This document shows, piece by piece, positions 43,362-52,409 of a stretch of DNA of 64,000 nt. Within the stretch, counting starts at the first letter, position 1. Each line of letters starts with the position of its first letter. The stretch comes from Sulfuriflexus sp032250955 (GTDB taxonomy: Bacteria > Pseudomonadota > Gammaproteobacteria > AKS1). The translations under genes and the position numbers were made by a program. The DNA is taken from NCBI RefSeq assembly GCF_032250955.1, contig NZ_JAVVES010000005.1, forward strand, positions 1-64,000. Reading direction: 5' to 3'. The notes under the pieces were generated by a model. That model was not told where the DNA came from and searched no databases. It was given only the letters and a program-made list of their open reading frames with translations.

Positions 43362-46286
43362 ATGCTTCGATACGTAAGCGCATTAATGAGTCTTCCTGCA
43401 TTCCTGTTGTTGTTATTCGTGCCACTGACAGTAAATGCAGCTGAACCGGCCGCACCGACTGAGAATCCCGAATTTTCGCAATGGATTAAAGCCTTCAAGA
43501 CCTCACCAAAGGGCCCCTTCAAGCGGATTCGCTGGTATTGCAAGGATGGTTCAATACTGCCCCCGGTGGCGGGTGCCTGTGCCGGGCACGGTGGCGGCAT
43601 CCAGCATGGTGAATGGAATGAACAGACACGCGTGCTGCGCGATGCCGGTTTTTATGTCGGTAACGTGTTGGCGGCACTGGATATCAATGAACTGGTCGCT
43701 TCGGCCAGCGGCCACGTACAGTTACGCCAGGTCTTGCTGGAACGCTATCTCATGGCTGCTGACGATGGCTGGATCTTCCGTGGTGCACGGTATTATCGCG
43801 GCGCGCTGCAAGTGGAAGATGAAGTTGCCGCCGCGCGGCGCTTGCTAACGGCGCTCGCCCGGGCTGGCCAGACTCGTCAGCGTGACTTTTTGCTATTGCG
43901 CGTGGCCGCCAAACTGCTCGTGCACAATGAAGCCGATACGGATATCGCCAGGGTCCGGCATTTGTCCACGCGTCTGGGCGAGCAGGACCCCGGCTTTGAA
44001 AAACTGCGCAATAAACTGCACGCGCAACCCGATGCCGCTGATGCCGAACGCATACGTCAGTACCTGCAAAACGCCCCTCGCAGATTTCGACCGGACTATG
44101 AGCGACTGGCCGCTGCTATTGATAACGCATATCGGCATGAACTGCTCGAAGCCCGGCTGGCCGCTGTTGCACAGTCGTTATCCGATCGACCTGTCGCTGG
44201 TGCGTTGCGCCGCGCGAACGCTGTCTTCAATCAGGCCACCCCATCAGTACGTTTGCAGACAGCGGCCCGGCTATTACGCTTGCTACGGGAAGAGACAGGT
44301 CACCTGAGCACGTCAGGGCAGTGGCTGGATCTGCTGGATGCAAGCCTTGCCCTCGAGCAGCAGGTGTTTACGGCAGGCTCCGAGTTGCGCACCCAGCTTG
44401 GGGCAATGTCGCGCCGGCAACGCCTGGACAGCCTCGGGCACCTTGCCATGGCCATGTACGGTACGGGTGAACTGAGTCAGCGCCAATGGCAGGAGATGCG
44501 CTCGGCACTGGAAGGCATGGCGGCCGATGAGGTAGGCCTGGCCGAACTGCGCCAGAATTTGCGTTACCTGGCCCGTGCGCCCCAATGGGTGGAAGGCGGC
44601 TACCAGTTTCATTTTTCTCTGGCGGTTCAGCGGCTGGCGGTTATCGAAACGAAGGTAAAACACTTTATCCCCGATCAGTTACGCAGCGGTCCGGTACTGC
44701 ATTATTCCGCCATTCTTGATGGTCTCCTGATCGATGCCGACAGGCTTGCCGGCCTGGCGCACCGGATCTTCAATACCACCACCGGTAGCGGCGTACGCAT
44801 GCTGAATCCCGGTCTTGCCCGCGGTCTTCTGCGAATTGCAGATACCACCGGAGCGCAGCTGCCGCTGCTAGAAGATGGCATTTATGTATTACCCGAGACC
44901 ACGGCGGAATTGCCGCCGGTGGCCGGCATCCTGACCCTGGGTGAGGGCAATGCCCTGTCACATGTGCAAATCCTGGCGCGTAACCTGGGGATACCGAATG
45001 TCCTTATTCAACAGCACTTATTGCCGGTGCTGCAGGCGCAGGCCAACCGTAATATCGTCATGGCGGTGAGTCCAGGGGGGCGCGTGGTCCTCGCCGAGGA
45101 TGGCCCGCAGTGGCAAGCGATTCTGGGTGAGTCAAGGCCGGCGGCAGACGACAAATTAGTGCCTGAACTGAGCAGGCTGGATTTGTCATTCACGGCGTTG
45201 CTGAGCCTTGACCAGCTGCGTGCCCGGGATGCCGGCCGGCTCGCCGGGCCGAAGGCGGCCAACCTCGGCGAACTGCGGCAGCATTTCCCCGAGAATGTGC
45301 CCGCCGGCATTGTGCTTCCCTTTGGTGTGTTCCATGCTTTCTTGCAGCAGCCTGTATCAGAGGGTCAGCAAAGTGCGTTCAACTGGATACAGAACCGCTA
45401 TCGACAACTGCGTAGTCTCTCGGGTGTCGAGCTTGAACGTGAACGTGATATTTTCCTGCAGCAGGTGCAGGCATGGATCATGGCGCAGGAGCCTGGCGGG
45501 GAGTTTCGTCGTCAACTGCGCGCGGCTTTGCGGCAGCAACTGGGTAGCGATACGGATTTCACGCTGTTTGTCCGCAGTGATACCAATATGGAAGACTTGC
45601 CGGGTTTTAGCGGGGCGGGCCTGAATCGCACTGTACCCAATGTAAAAGGTTTTGAAGAACTGCTAACCGCGATAAAGCAGGTATGGGCATCCGCCTTTAC
45701 GAAACGCGCCTTTGCCTGGCGGCAACAGCGAATGTTACAACCAGAACATATCTATGTCTCCGTGTTGTTAATGCCGAGTGTGGCGGTGGAGAAATCCGGC
45801 GTCATGGTAACAACAGATGCCAGCAATAATGAGCCGGGCTGGGTAACGATCGCGGTCAGCGAAGGCGTGGGCGGTGCAGTGCAGGGCGAGGCGGCCGAGG
45901 AGTTGCGGCTGCACCTCGCCAGTGGTGACGTGCAGCTACTGGCAGAGGCGACGGCACCACTGCGCCGGGTCCTCAGTGACAGCGGTGGCGTGAGCTATGT
46001 GCCGGTGTCCGCTAACCCACAGGTGTTATCAAAGGATAACCTTCAGCGCCTGCGCGAGCTGGCTGAAACCCTGCCAGCGCGTTACCCCATGCCGGATGCA
46101 GCGGGTGAGCCCGCCGCGCTGGATATTGAGTTTGGGTTTCATGATGATCAATTGGTCCTGTTCCAGGCGCGGCCTTACCTTGCGAATCGTCGTGCCAGAC
46201 AAAACCGCTATTTGCACGCCCTGGACAGCGGGTTGCGAGCAACGGCCGGCCAGCAGGTCAGACTTGATGGGATTCCACGGGAGTGA
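43362..46286 (+). CDS. Exported glucan water dikinase-like (PPDK-family) protein
   Basis: A 974-aa protein with a clear Sec signal peptide (hydrophobic residues 8-22, probable cleavage after VNA). Residues about 60-480 are helical and unrecognised. Next comes a phosphohistidine swivel domain with H534 in NALSHVQILARN, then a C-terminal ATP-grasp domain (about 625-960) with GPKAANLGEL, R738 in VRSDTNMEDLPG, FSGAGLN and IAVSEGVGG. Swivel before ATP-grasp, and no PEP/pyruvate barrel, is the order of plant alpha-glucan water dikinases, not of PEP synthase or PPDK. The substrate is unknown, and an exported ATP-grasp enzyme is unexpected. A serine hydrolase gene follows with 6 nt between. Confidence 0.7.
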   Translation: MLRYVSALMSLPAFLLLLFVPLTVNAAEPAAPTENPEFSQWIKAFKTSPKGPFKRIRWYCKDGSILPPVAGACAGHGGGIQHGEWNEQTRVLRDAGFYVGNVLAALDINELVASASGHVQLRQVLLERYLMAADDGWIFRGARYYRGALQVEDEVAAARRLLTALARAGQTRQRDFLLLRVAAKLLVHNEADTDIARVRHLSTRLGEQDPGFEKLRNKLHAQPDAADAERIRQYLQNAPRRFRPDYERLAAAIDNAYRHELLEARLAAVAQSLSDRPVAGALRRANAVFNQATPSVRLQTAARLLRLLREETGHLSTSGQWLDLLDASLALEQQVFTAGSELRTQLGAMSRRQRLDSLGHLAMAMYGTGELSQRQWQEMRSALEGMAADEVGLAELRQNLRYLARAPQWVEGGYQFHFSLAVQRLAVIETKVKHFIPDQLRSGPVLHYSAILDGLLIDADRLAGLAHRIFNTTTGSGVRMLNPGLARGLLRIADTTGAQLPLLEDGIYVLPETTAELPPVAGILTLGEGNALSHVQILARNLGIPNVLIQQHLLPVLQAQANRNIVMAVSPGGRVVLAEDGPQWQAILGESRPAADDKLVPELSRLDLSFTALLSLDQLRARDAGRLAGPKAANLGELRQHFPENVPAGIVLPFGVFHAFLQQPVSEGQQSAFNWIQNRYRQLRSLSGVELERERDIFLQQVQAWIMAQEPGGEFRRQLRAALRQQLGSDTDFTLFVRSDTNMEDLPGFSGAGLNRTVPNVKGFEELLTAIKQVWASAFTKRAFAWRQQRMLQPEHIYVSVLLMPSVAVEKSGVMVTTDASNNEPGWVTIAVSEGVGGAVQGEAAEELRLHLASGDVQLLAEATAPLRRVLSDSGGVSYVPVSANPQVLSKDNLQRLRELAETLPARYPMPDAAGEPAALDIEFGFHDDQLVLFQARPYLANRRARQNRYLHALDSGLRATAGQQVRLDGIPRE

Positions 46287-46291
46287 GAAAC

Positions 46292-47575
46292 ATGAAGAGG
46301 TTTTCGCAAATTGCCTTGTGCCTGTCAGTGTTCGTTAGCCACAATATGGCGCAGGCCTATCCGCTTGATGCAGCAGCAGAGACCGGTATTCAGCGTCTGG
46401 AAGGTTACCGCCAGGCACAGCTGAACAAGGTCTACGGCCGGTTGCTGCCGCAAGGGGCGCAACTGGCGAGCGCGCAGATCAAGTTACGCCTGCTCGCCCG
46501 ACCGGCACTGCAACTACCGCCAGCTGACGAGGACTTTAGCCGCGAGCTGGTGACCATGTTGCAGGATGTGTCGAACCAACAAGCGGATGCCTTTGGCATA
46601 GCCGTGCTGGATTTGTCCAACCCGGAGCGGTCCGTCTATGCCGAGCATCATGGCGAGGCCTATTTCAATCCGGGCAGTGTCGGTAAGGTCGCCGTGGTCA
46701 TGGGCGTTTTTCAGGCGTTGGCCAATGCCTGGCCGGATGATATTGAGGCACGTCGCAAGGTCTTACGGGAATCAATCATAACCGCCGATGACTTTATCGG
46801 AAATGACCACCATAAAGTACCAATCTGGGATGGCCAGCGCCTCACCTCGCGCAAGATCCAGGTGGGCGATACGAACAATCTCTGGAGCTATCTCGACTGG
46901 ATGTTGTCCGCCAGTTCCAATGCGGCGGCCTCCATGGTGGTCAAGCACATGATGCTACTTTCACATTTCGGGCGCGAATATCCGCTGCCAGCAGCCGCGG
47001 AACGGCGTTTTTTTGCAGACACACCACGTGCGGAACTCAGTCGCTTGCTAGCCGGGGCTTTTCAGGCTGGCCTTGAGGGCAGCGGCCTTGATAGTCGCCG
47101 TTTTCGACAGGGAAAATTCTTCTCGGGTACCGGCAAGCGCCGCGTCTCCGGCCAGACAAGTCACGCCACCCCGCGCGAGTTGTTGCGTTTCCTGCTGCAC
47201 CTGGAGCAGGGCAAGGTGGTTGACAGATTTTCCAGCCTGGAAATCAAGCGCCTGCTATACATAACACAGCGGCGCATACGCTATGCCTCGTCGCCGGCGC
47301 TGAACGATGCCGCAGTCTATTTCAAATCCGGCTCGTATTATCGTTGTCGGCATGAACCCGGTTTTAGTTGTGGTAAATACCGGGGTAATGTCACCAACCT
47401 GCTTAACTCGGTGGCGATTATTGAAGCCCCGGCCGGTGCAGGGGAAGGGGAAGGCTTGTTTTATATGGTTGTGCTGACGTCGAATGTGCTCAAACACAAC
47501 GCGGCATTATTGCATCAGGGGATTGGCACGCGCCTGCATCGCCTTATCGAAAAACGTAATTCGGCGCGGCAATGA
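46292..47575 (+). CDS. Exported SxxK serine hydrolase (beta-lactamase fold)
   Basis: A 427-aa protein with a Sec signal peptide (MKRFSQIALCLSVFVSHNMAQA). It has the three active-site motifs of penicillin-recognising enzymes: S129-x-x-K132 (NPGSVGKV), SSN (LSASSNAAAS) and KSG (YFKSGSYY). This suggests acyl-serine chemistry on peptidoglycan or another envelope amide/ester. The longer frame starting at GTG 46283 lacks support; GGGAGTGAG precedes ATG 46292. It overlaps the convergent second hydrolase by 69 nt. Confidence 0.8.
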   Translation: MKRFSQIALCLSVFVSHNMAQAYPLDAAAETGIQRLEGYRQAQLNKVYGRLLPQGAQLASAQIKLRLLARPALQLPPADEDFSRELVTMLQDVSNQQADAFGIAVLDLSNPERSVYAEHHGEAYFNPGSVGKVAVVMGVFQALANAWPDDIEARRKVLRESIITADDFIGNDHHKVPIWDGQRLTSRKIQVGDTNNLWSYLDWMLSASSNAAASMVVKHMMLLSHFGREYPLPAAAERRFFADTPRAELSRLLAGAFQAGLEGSGLDSRRFRQGKFFSGTGKRRVSGQTSHATPRELLRFLLHLEQGKVVDRFSSLEIKRLLYITQRRIRYASSPALNDAAVYFKSGSYYRCRHEPGFSCGKYRGNVTNLLNSVAIIEAPAGAGEGEGLFYMVVLTSNVLKHNAALLHQGIGTRLHRLIEKRNSARQ

Positions 47576-48442
47576 TTTGATGACGAGGTCATCCATGGCC
47601 ACGATAATCTTTTCCAGCCACTTGCTGCCCTGTTGGTCATGGGCGAGGGCGACAGCAATATAGCGATGCCCGTCATGCTCGACGATGGCGCTGTCTGCAT
47701 GCCATTGCCGCCAGCTGCCGGATTTGCGGTACAGTAGTGCACCGGGGCGCACACTGCTCAGGCCCTTGACGAATTTGTGCCGGATGGCAGGTTGGCCAAG
47801 AATGGCCTTCATTTCCTTGCTATATGCCGGCGACACAAGTTGCCCGGTTTCCAGCATGTAGTAGAAACGTGCTACCTGGAAGACATTGGCACCATGCGAG
47901 AGGTTGCGCAGGGGGTCGCGCTTGAAGGCCGGTGACTTGCCGTACTCCTTGCCTACCCACAGGCCACCGTCATGCTTGCTATCGTACAATGCATAGCGGG
48001 GCGACTGCAGCAAGTTGACGAGAAACTCTTTACCCACGCGGTTCAGCATTTCGGTGGCGGCCGTGTTGGAAGAGAAACGGATCATTTTCACCAGGGTCTG
48101 GCGAGTTTCGGCATCCAGTTGCATGTCACCGGACTCGATACGGGCAAAGGCCCCGAGCAGGATGGCGATCTTCGGCAGACTGGCGGCATACATCATCTCG
48201 CGACCATTGATGCTCGCGAAGCGAGGCTGGCGTGCGTCGGTGATATCAACCAGGGCTACCGCCAGCTTGCCTTGCCGGGCGGGGGTGTCGAGTCCCATCT
48301 TCGCGAGGGCCTTTTCCAGGCCTTGTTGCAAGCGCGTATTGTGGCTGTCGGTAAGTTTGGGTATAGATGGAGTTGCGGCGTTGATGGCGGTGGTGATAAA
48401 CGCCGCCAGAAGGGCAGCGAAAAAGCGTTTTTTTATCTGCAT
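47507..48442 (-). CDS. Exported SxxK serine hydrolase, class A beta-lactamase-like
   Basis: A 311-aa protein with a signal peptide (cleavage near AINA at about residue 22). Motifs: S88-LP-K91, SSN (RFSSNTAATEM) and KSG (YRKSGSWRQ). It resembles class A beta-lactamases, but the Glu166-containing omega-loop signature was not found, so it may act on cell-wall material rather than on antibiotics. It is encoded opposite to, and overlaps by 69 nt, the previous hydrolase; they are distant paralogues. Confidence 0.82.
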   Translation of the reverse strand: MQIKKRFFAALLAAFITTAINAATPSIPKLTDSHNTRLQQGLEKALAKMGLDTPARQGKLAVALVDITDARQPRFASINGREMMYAASLPKIAILLGAFARIESGDMQLDAETRQTLVKMIRFSSNTAATEMLNRVGKEFLVNLLQSPRYALYDSKHDGGLWVGKEYGKSPAFKRDPLRNLSHGANVFQVARFYYMLETGQLVSPAYSKEMKAILGQPAIRHKFVKGLSSVRPGALLYRKSGSWRQWHADSAIVEHDGHRYIAVALAHDQQGSKWLEKIIVAMDDLVIKSLPRRITFFDKAMQARANPLMQ

Positions 48443-48514
48443 GATGGAGCGAATTATAATTTATCTTCGATTATTCACAAGGGACTGGCTCACAAATTTG
48501 CCCACGTTTTTTTC

Positions 48515-49801
48515 ATGAGTATCCTCTCCCCGAAGCCCTCAGCAGGCGAGCGACTGGTTCACCCGAGTCTGCGCAGCACGGTCCTGTTCGCCAATTTCTT
48601 CTTGATTATCACGGCTCTGTACCATTTGAAGCCGGCCAGTCGCTCGCTGGTGCTGGAATCGCTGGGGACCCAGTCGCTGCCCTATATATGGATAGCCTCG
48701 GCAGTGACGCTGTTTTTGCTGATCAGCCTGTACCACCGTATTCTCAGTCGCTACAGCCGTTTGCAGGTGGTGCTGGGGACCTGCGTGGTGTTTATTCTGT
48801 GCCTGCTGCTGCTGCGCCTGCTCTTGCTGACTTCGTACAATATCGTGCCGGCGGTGTTCTATATTTTTGTCGATATTTTCGGCGTGGTGCTGGTGGAGCA
48901 GTTCTGGAGTCTGACCAACAGTATCTACAGTACCGAAGAGGGCAAACGCTGGTATGGCATTGTCGGCACGGGTGGCCTGGCCGGCGGGGTGGTCGGCGGG
49001 GGCGTGGCGGCACTGGTGATTAGCTATACGCCCTTACAGACACCGGACCTGCTGCTGGTGGCCGCGTTTATTGTGGGGCTTATCTACGGGCTGACATGCA
49101 TGATGGCCCACTTTCGCATGTACGTAGAGGTAAACCCCTCTCTACCGGGTGATGGCAGCAAAGGTGGCCTGCGCACGCTTCTCCACAACCGTTATTTGTT
49201 ATTGATTGCGGCGGCCCTGTTGCTGGCGCAGTTGGTCTCGCCGCTGGTGGAATACCAGTTTCTGCGGATTATCGAAATCCGCTTCCCGGAACGCGAAGCC
49301 CGCACCGCGATTTTGTCCCTGCTGTTCAGTTTGCTTAATGCCGTATCCATTGCGGTGAACATATTCATTACGCCGTTGGTGTTACGTTACCTGGGTGTGT
49401 TGGCCGGCCTGCTCGTACAGCCCGTGGTGCTGGCAACATCCAGTTATGGTTTTTCCCTGCACCCGAGCCTGTGGCCGGCCGCGACCATGAAGATCAGTGA
49501 TCGCGGATTATCCTATTCGATCAATCGCGCCTCCAGGGAATTGCTGTATATCCCTGTTGAACGCGTGCTCATGTACCGCGCCAAGGCATGGATTGATATG
49601 TTCGGTTATCGGCTGTTCAAGATACTCGGTGCGATGCTGATTCTGCTACTCACCCAATGGACGACGATTGTCACCGGCTATGTGGATCTAAGCTGGTTTA
49701 TTATCAGCGGCTGTTTTGTGTGGGTGTTGATCCTGCTGGTATTGCACCGTGAATACAGCAGCCTTGCCATGCCGGTTCTGTTGCCAAACTCCCGGGACTA
49801 G
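48515..49801 (+). CDS. ADP/ATP-carrier-like (NTT/Npt family) membrane protein
   Basis: A 428-aa polytopic protein with about 11-12 helices. Segments that recall the nucleotide transporter (Npt1/Npt2, ADP/ATP translocase) superfamily are LYHLKPASRSLVL near residue 40 and the C-terminal YSINRASRELLYIPVERVLMYRAKAWID, which parallels the conserved T-K-E-x-x-Y-I-P-L region. Substrate residues are not all conserved, so it may carry another solute. An in-frame extension upstream to 47972 overlaps the opposite-strand hydrolase gene and is rejected. It starts 72 nt from that gene's start, divergently. Confidence 0.65.
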   Translation: MSILSPKPSAGERLVHPSLRSTVLFANFFLIITALYHLKPASRSLVLESLGTQSLPYIWIASAVTLFLLISLYHRILSRYSRLQVVLGTCVVFILCLLLLRLLLLTSYNIVPAVFYIFVDIFGVVLVEQFWSLTNSIYSTEEGKRWYGIVGTGGLAGGVVGGGVAALVISYTPLQTPDLLLVAAFIVGLIYGLTCMMAHFRMYVEVNPSLPGDGSKGGLRTLLHNRYLLLIAAALLLAQLVSPLVEYQFLRIIEIRFPEREARTAILSLLFSLLNAVSIAVNIFITPLVLRYLGVLAGLLVQPVVLATSSYGFSLHPSLWPAATMKISDRGLSYSINRASRELLYIPVERVLMYRAKAWIDMFGYRLFKILGAMLILLLTQWTTIVTGYVDLSWFIISGCFVWVLILLVLHREYSSLAMPVLLPNSRD

Positions 49802-49879
49802 GCTTCTCAACATTTTCTTTCGCCACAGCTGCGTCGGCTTACCTCGCGCCCGTATTTACCCGTATTAAAGGCCTATCTG

Positions 49880-49899
49880 AAATACCGTAAGGTATTTTT
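49880..49899 (+). terminator. Weak terminator after the carrier gene
   Basis: AAATACC and GGTATTT form a 7-bp stem with a GTAA tetraloop, followed by more Ts. It is about 80 nt past the stop of the carrier gene and is A+T-rich, so of modest strength. Confidence 0.5.
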
Positions 49900-49950
49900 C
49901 TGTGTTAGAGGGACATTACGGATCATCATCTTCATTGAGGGGAGTACTAC

Positions 49951-50952
49951 ATGAATACGGATATACGCGCACGCTGCCCTGGCCCCATCGTTGCCAGCAA
50001 TTCAATCCTTACCGCCATGTTGGCACTGGCTTTGTGTTTGACACCGTTTGGCGTCTCAGCCGATGCACCACCAGACACCCCCAGCAATGAAGAACTGTAT
50101 CAAATGATCCAGCGACTCGAAGACGAGGCAGCGAAGGCGAAAAGGGAAGCCGAACTGGCCAGACAGGAACTCGCCGACAGACAAATACCGGCAGCCGTCT
50201 CAGCCGGCATCACTGAGGCACGTGATCCCGCCTACTTCGCCCGGCTGGAAAATACCTTCATGTCCTATGGACAGGAGGGCGGTGCCTCGGATGCGGCTGG
50301 CAATGGTGCAGATTTTGGCAACGACTACACACCGAGACTGGAGTTCGGCTATGTCGGCAGCCAGGGGATGGGTATACGCGGCCGCTACTGGAGCTTTGAT
50401 GACACCGACAGTTCTGATTCCGCCTTCAATGACAAGGTGAAGGTAGACACGGACTCCATTGACCTGGAGCTCTTCCAGCAGTGGCAATGGACAGAGAAGA
50501 CCGAAGTCGAAGCGTCTATTGGTGTGCGCGTACTGGACTTCGAGCAGACGGCAACAGATTTTGGAAACAACAGGATAGTCGATAGTGATTTCAGCGGTTA
50601 CGGGGCCACCCTTGGCCTGCAAACCAAACGTAAATGGGGTATCGGCAAGGTCTACGGCCGCAGTCGTCTGTCGGTATTACTTGGCGAACAGGACCTCCAG
50701 GTAACAGAAGCGGGTACCTCAACGAAGGTTGATGCGGAAGATAACCCCATTAGCCAGCTGGAACTGGGCTTTGGTTATGAAGTCGCGCGCGAACTCAGAT
50801 GGGGCAGCGTGAATGCCAACCTGGGTTACGAGTGGCAGTACTGGACCAACACGGCGCCGGCGAATGATACCTTTGGCGGCATTGGTGATGGCGATAACCT
50901 TGAGGATGTCAGCTTCAGGGGCTTCGTGCTGGGTGTCGGTGCCGAGTTCTGA
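49951..50952 (+). CDS. Outer-membrane beta-barrel (porin-like) protein
   Basis: A 333-aa exported protein. The signal peptide ends near GVSA (residue 38), followed by a short coiled coil (ELYQMIQRLEDEAAKAKREA) and a C-terminal barrel of alternating polar/aromatic strands that ends with Phe (VGAEF), the usual outer-membrane targeting residue. The barrel resembles the Lpg1974/Legionella major outer membrane protein type. The N-terminal coiled coil suggests trimerisation or peptidoglycan contact. AGGGGAGTACTAC precedes the ATG. Confidence 0.7.
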   Translation: MNTDIRARCPGPIVASNSILTAMLALALCLTPFGVSADAPPDTPSNEELYQMIQRLEDEAAKAKREAELARQELADRQIPAAVSAGITEARDPAYFARLENTFMSYGQEGGASDAAGNGADFGNDYTPRLEFGYVGSQGMGIRGRYWSFDDTDSSDSAFNDKVKVDTDSIDLELFQQWQWTEKTEVEASIGVRVLDFEQTATDFGNNRIVDSDFSGYGATLGLQTKRKWGIGKVYGRSRLSVLLGEQDLQVTEAGTSTKVDAEDNPISQLELGFGYEVARELRWGSVNANLGYEWQYWTNTAPANDTFGGIGDGDNLEDVSFRGFVLGVGAEF

Positions 50953-50961
50953 TGAAGGCGC

Positions 50962-51933
50962 TTACTGGCCAAACACCATACTTATCAGGTACGCACTATA
51001 GCCCAGGTAGCAGGCCAGCAAAGCGCCACCTTCAAAGTGGTTGATGCGGCCGGGGCCGCGGAAGCCATAGCCGAGGATAAACAGCGAAACAGTCAACGCC
51101 GCCATGATCAGTATGTCGCGGGAAAAGACCTCGGGCCCCACCGTTAATGGTTCGATTACCCCGGCGATCCCGACCACGGCCAGGGTATTGAACAGGTTGG
51201 AACCAATGATGTTTCCCAGGGCGATATCGTGCTCGCCCTTGCGCGCGGCGATGATCGACGAGGCCAGCTCCGGCAGCGATGTGCCAATGGCGACAATGGT
51301 CAGGCCGATAACCAGATCACTGATACCGAAGCCATTCGCGAGCTCCACCGCGCCCCAGACCAGAATGCGGGAGCTGATAATCAGCAGGACCAGCCCGACA
51401 ACCAGCCAGAATGCCGCCCGCCGTACTGGCATGGCATGAACCTCCAGCTCCTGTCCTATTTCGGTGCCGAAGGCATCGGTCTTCTTCTGTAGCCCCTGCC
51501 AGATCATCCACATCATCAAGCCAGCGAACACCCCCAGCAGCACGAGGGCGTCGACGCGGCTGATGTGCCCGTCCCATACCTGCCAGGCGGCCAGGGCGGT
51601 AATCGCAGTAAGGATCGGCAATTCCTTGCGCAGTATCTGCGAATGCACGGCAATGGGACTGATGAGCGCGGTTATGCCGAGAATCAGCGCAATGTTGGCG
51701 ATGTTCGAACCGTAGGCATTTCCCAGCGCAATGCCGGGGTTCCCCTGGGAGGCCGAGATGGCCGACACCACCATTTCCGGTGCGGAGGTGCCAAAGCCGA
51801 CGATCACCATGCCGATCAGAAGCGGCGGCACGCTGAAGTGCCGGGCGGTGGCGGCCGAACCCACCACAAAGCGATCCGCGCTCCATAAAAGGAGTGCAAG
51901 ACCGAAGATAATGGCGAGAAATGCAATAATCAT
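50962..51933 (-). CDS. Calcium/sodium antiporter (CaCA family)
   Basis: A 323-aa YrbG-like cation exchanger. The two internal repeats, each with the alpha-motif, are visible: GFGTSAPEMVVS / NAYGSNIANIALI in the first half and AIGTSLPELASS / NIIGSNLFNTLAV in the second. Ten membrane segments are expected. Direction of exchange (Ca2+ extrusion with Na+ or K+) cannot be fixed. Upstream lies the repeat region at 51973. Confidence 0.92.
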   Translation of the reverse strand: MIIAFLAIIFGLALLLWSADRFVVGSAATARHFSVPPLLIGMVIVGFGTSAPEMVVSAISASQGNPGIALGNAYGSNIANIALILGITALISPIAVHSQILRKELPILTAITALAAWQVWDGHISRVDALVLLGVFAGLMMWMIWQGLQKKTDAFGTEIGQELEVHAMPVRRAAFWLVVGLVLLIISSRILVWGAVELANGFGISDLVIGLTIVAIGTSLPELASSIIAARKGEHDIALGNIIGSNLFNTLAVVGIAGVIEPLTVGPEVFSRDILIMAALTVSLFILGYGFRGPGRINHFEGGALLACYLGYSAYLISMVFGQ

Positions 51934-51972
51934 ACAGCTCCAGATTTTAATACATATTCAAAGACATTGCTG

Positions 51973-52123
51973 TCCCGTTAATCCCCTCTCCCTTCGGGAT
52001 AACCAGCGCCCTGGCTGTCGTCGTTTGACAGCTTAGGCGAATGGCTAGTTGTTCCACCAGAAGGTCAGGATGAGGGAGTAAATAAAACGATGTGTCATCG
52101 AATCTAAATCCCCTAACCCTCTG
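51973..52123. repeat. Dispersed intergenic repeat, copy B
   Basis: Within the 476-bp gap 51934-52409. Positions 51973-52076 match copy A (31744-31846): CCCGTTAATCCCCTCTCCCTTCGGG, GATAACC and GGCTGTCGTCGT...GACAGCTTA...GCGAATGG. Then 52092-52123 is the reverse complement of copy A's tail (GTGTCATCGAATCTAAATCCCCTAACCCTCTG). So a second, oppositely oriented end is attached, indicating nested or rearranged insertion. The remaining 52124-52409 shows no gene. Confidence 0.7.
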
Positions 52124-52409
52124 TATGCAGAAGAATCTTTCAAGGTGACCTGCAGCGGCTGGCATGTTATCTTGAAAACTATCCATCTTTTTCCCTGGGG
52201 TTGAATGGATGTAGTCAATCAAGCATAACCGGTATAAAAATCATCGTCACCGGGCCGGCTGAGTGAAGCTAAAACAGGCACAATCAAAATAAGCTTCGGC
52301 CTGCATGAGGGGGTATTCCTGAACAACAATTCTGCTCGTGCAGAATGGCTCAGGACTGCACTGTAACAGTGGCAGGATGCAACTGAATAAGGACAAGAAC
52401 AGGCAAGCA

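Noticed and set aside
47972..48514. Upstream extension of the carrier gene
   Set aside because: It is antisense to the second serine hydrolase, including its signal peptide and SxxK region; the membrane protein begins naturally at ATG 48515.
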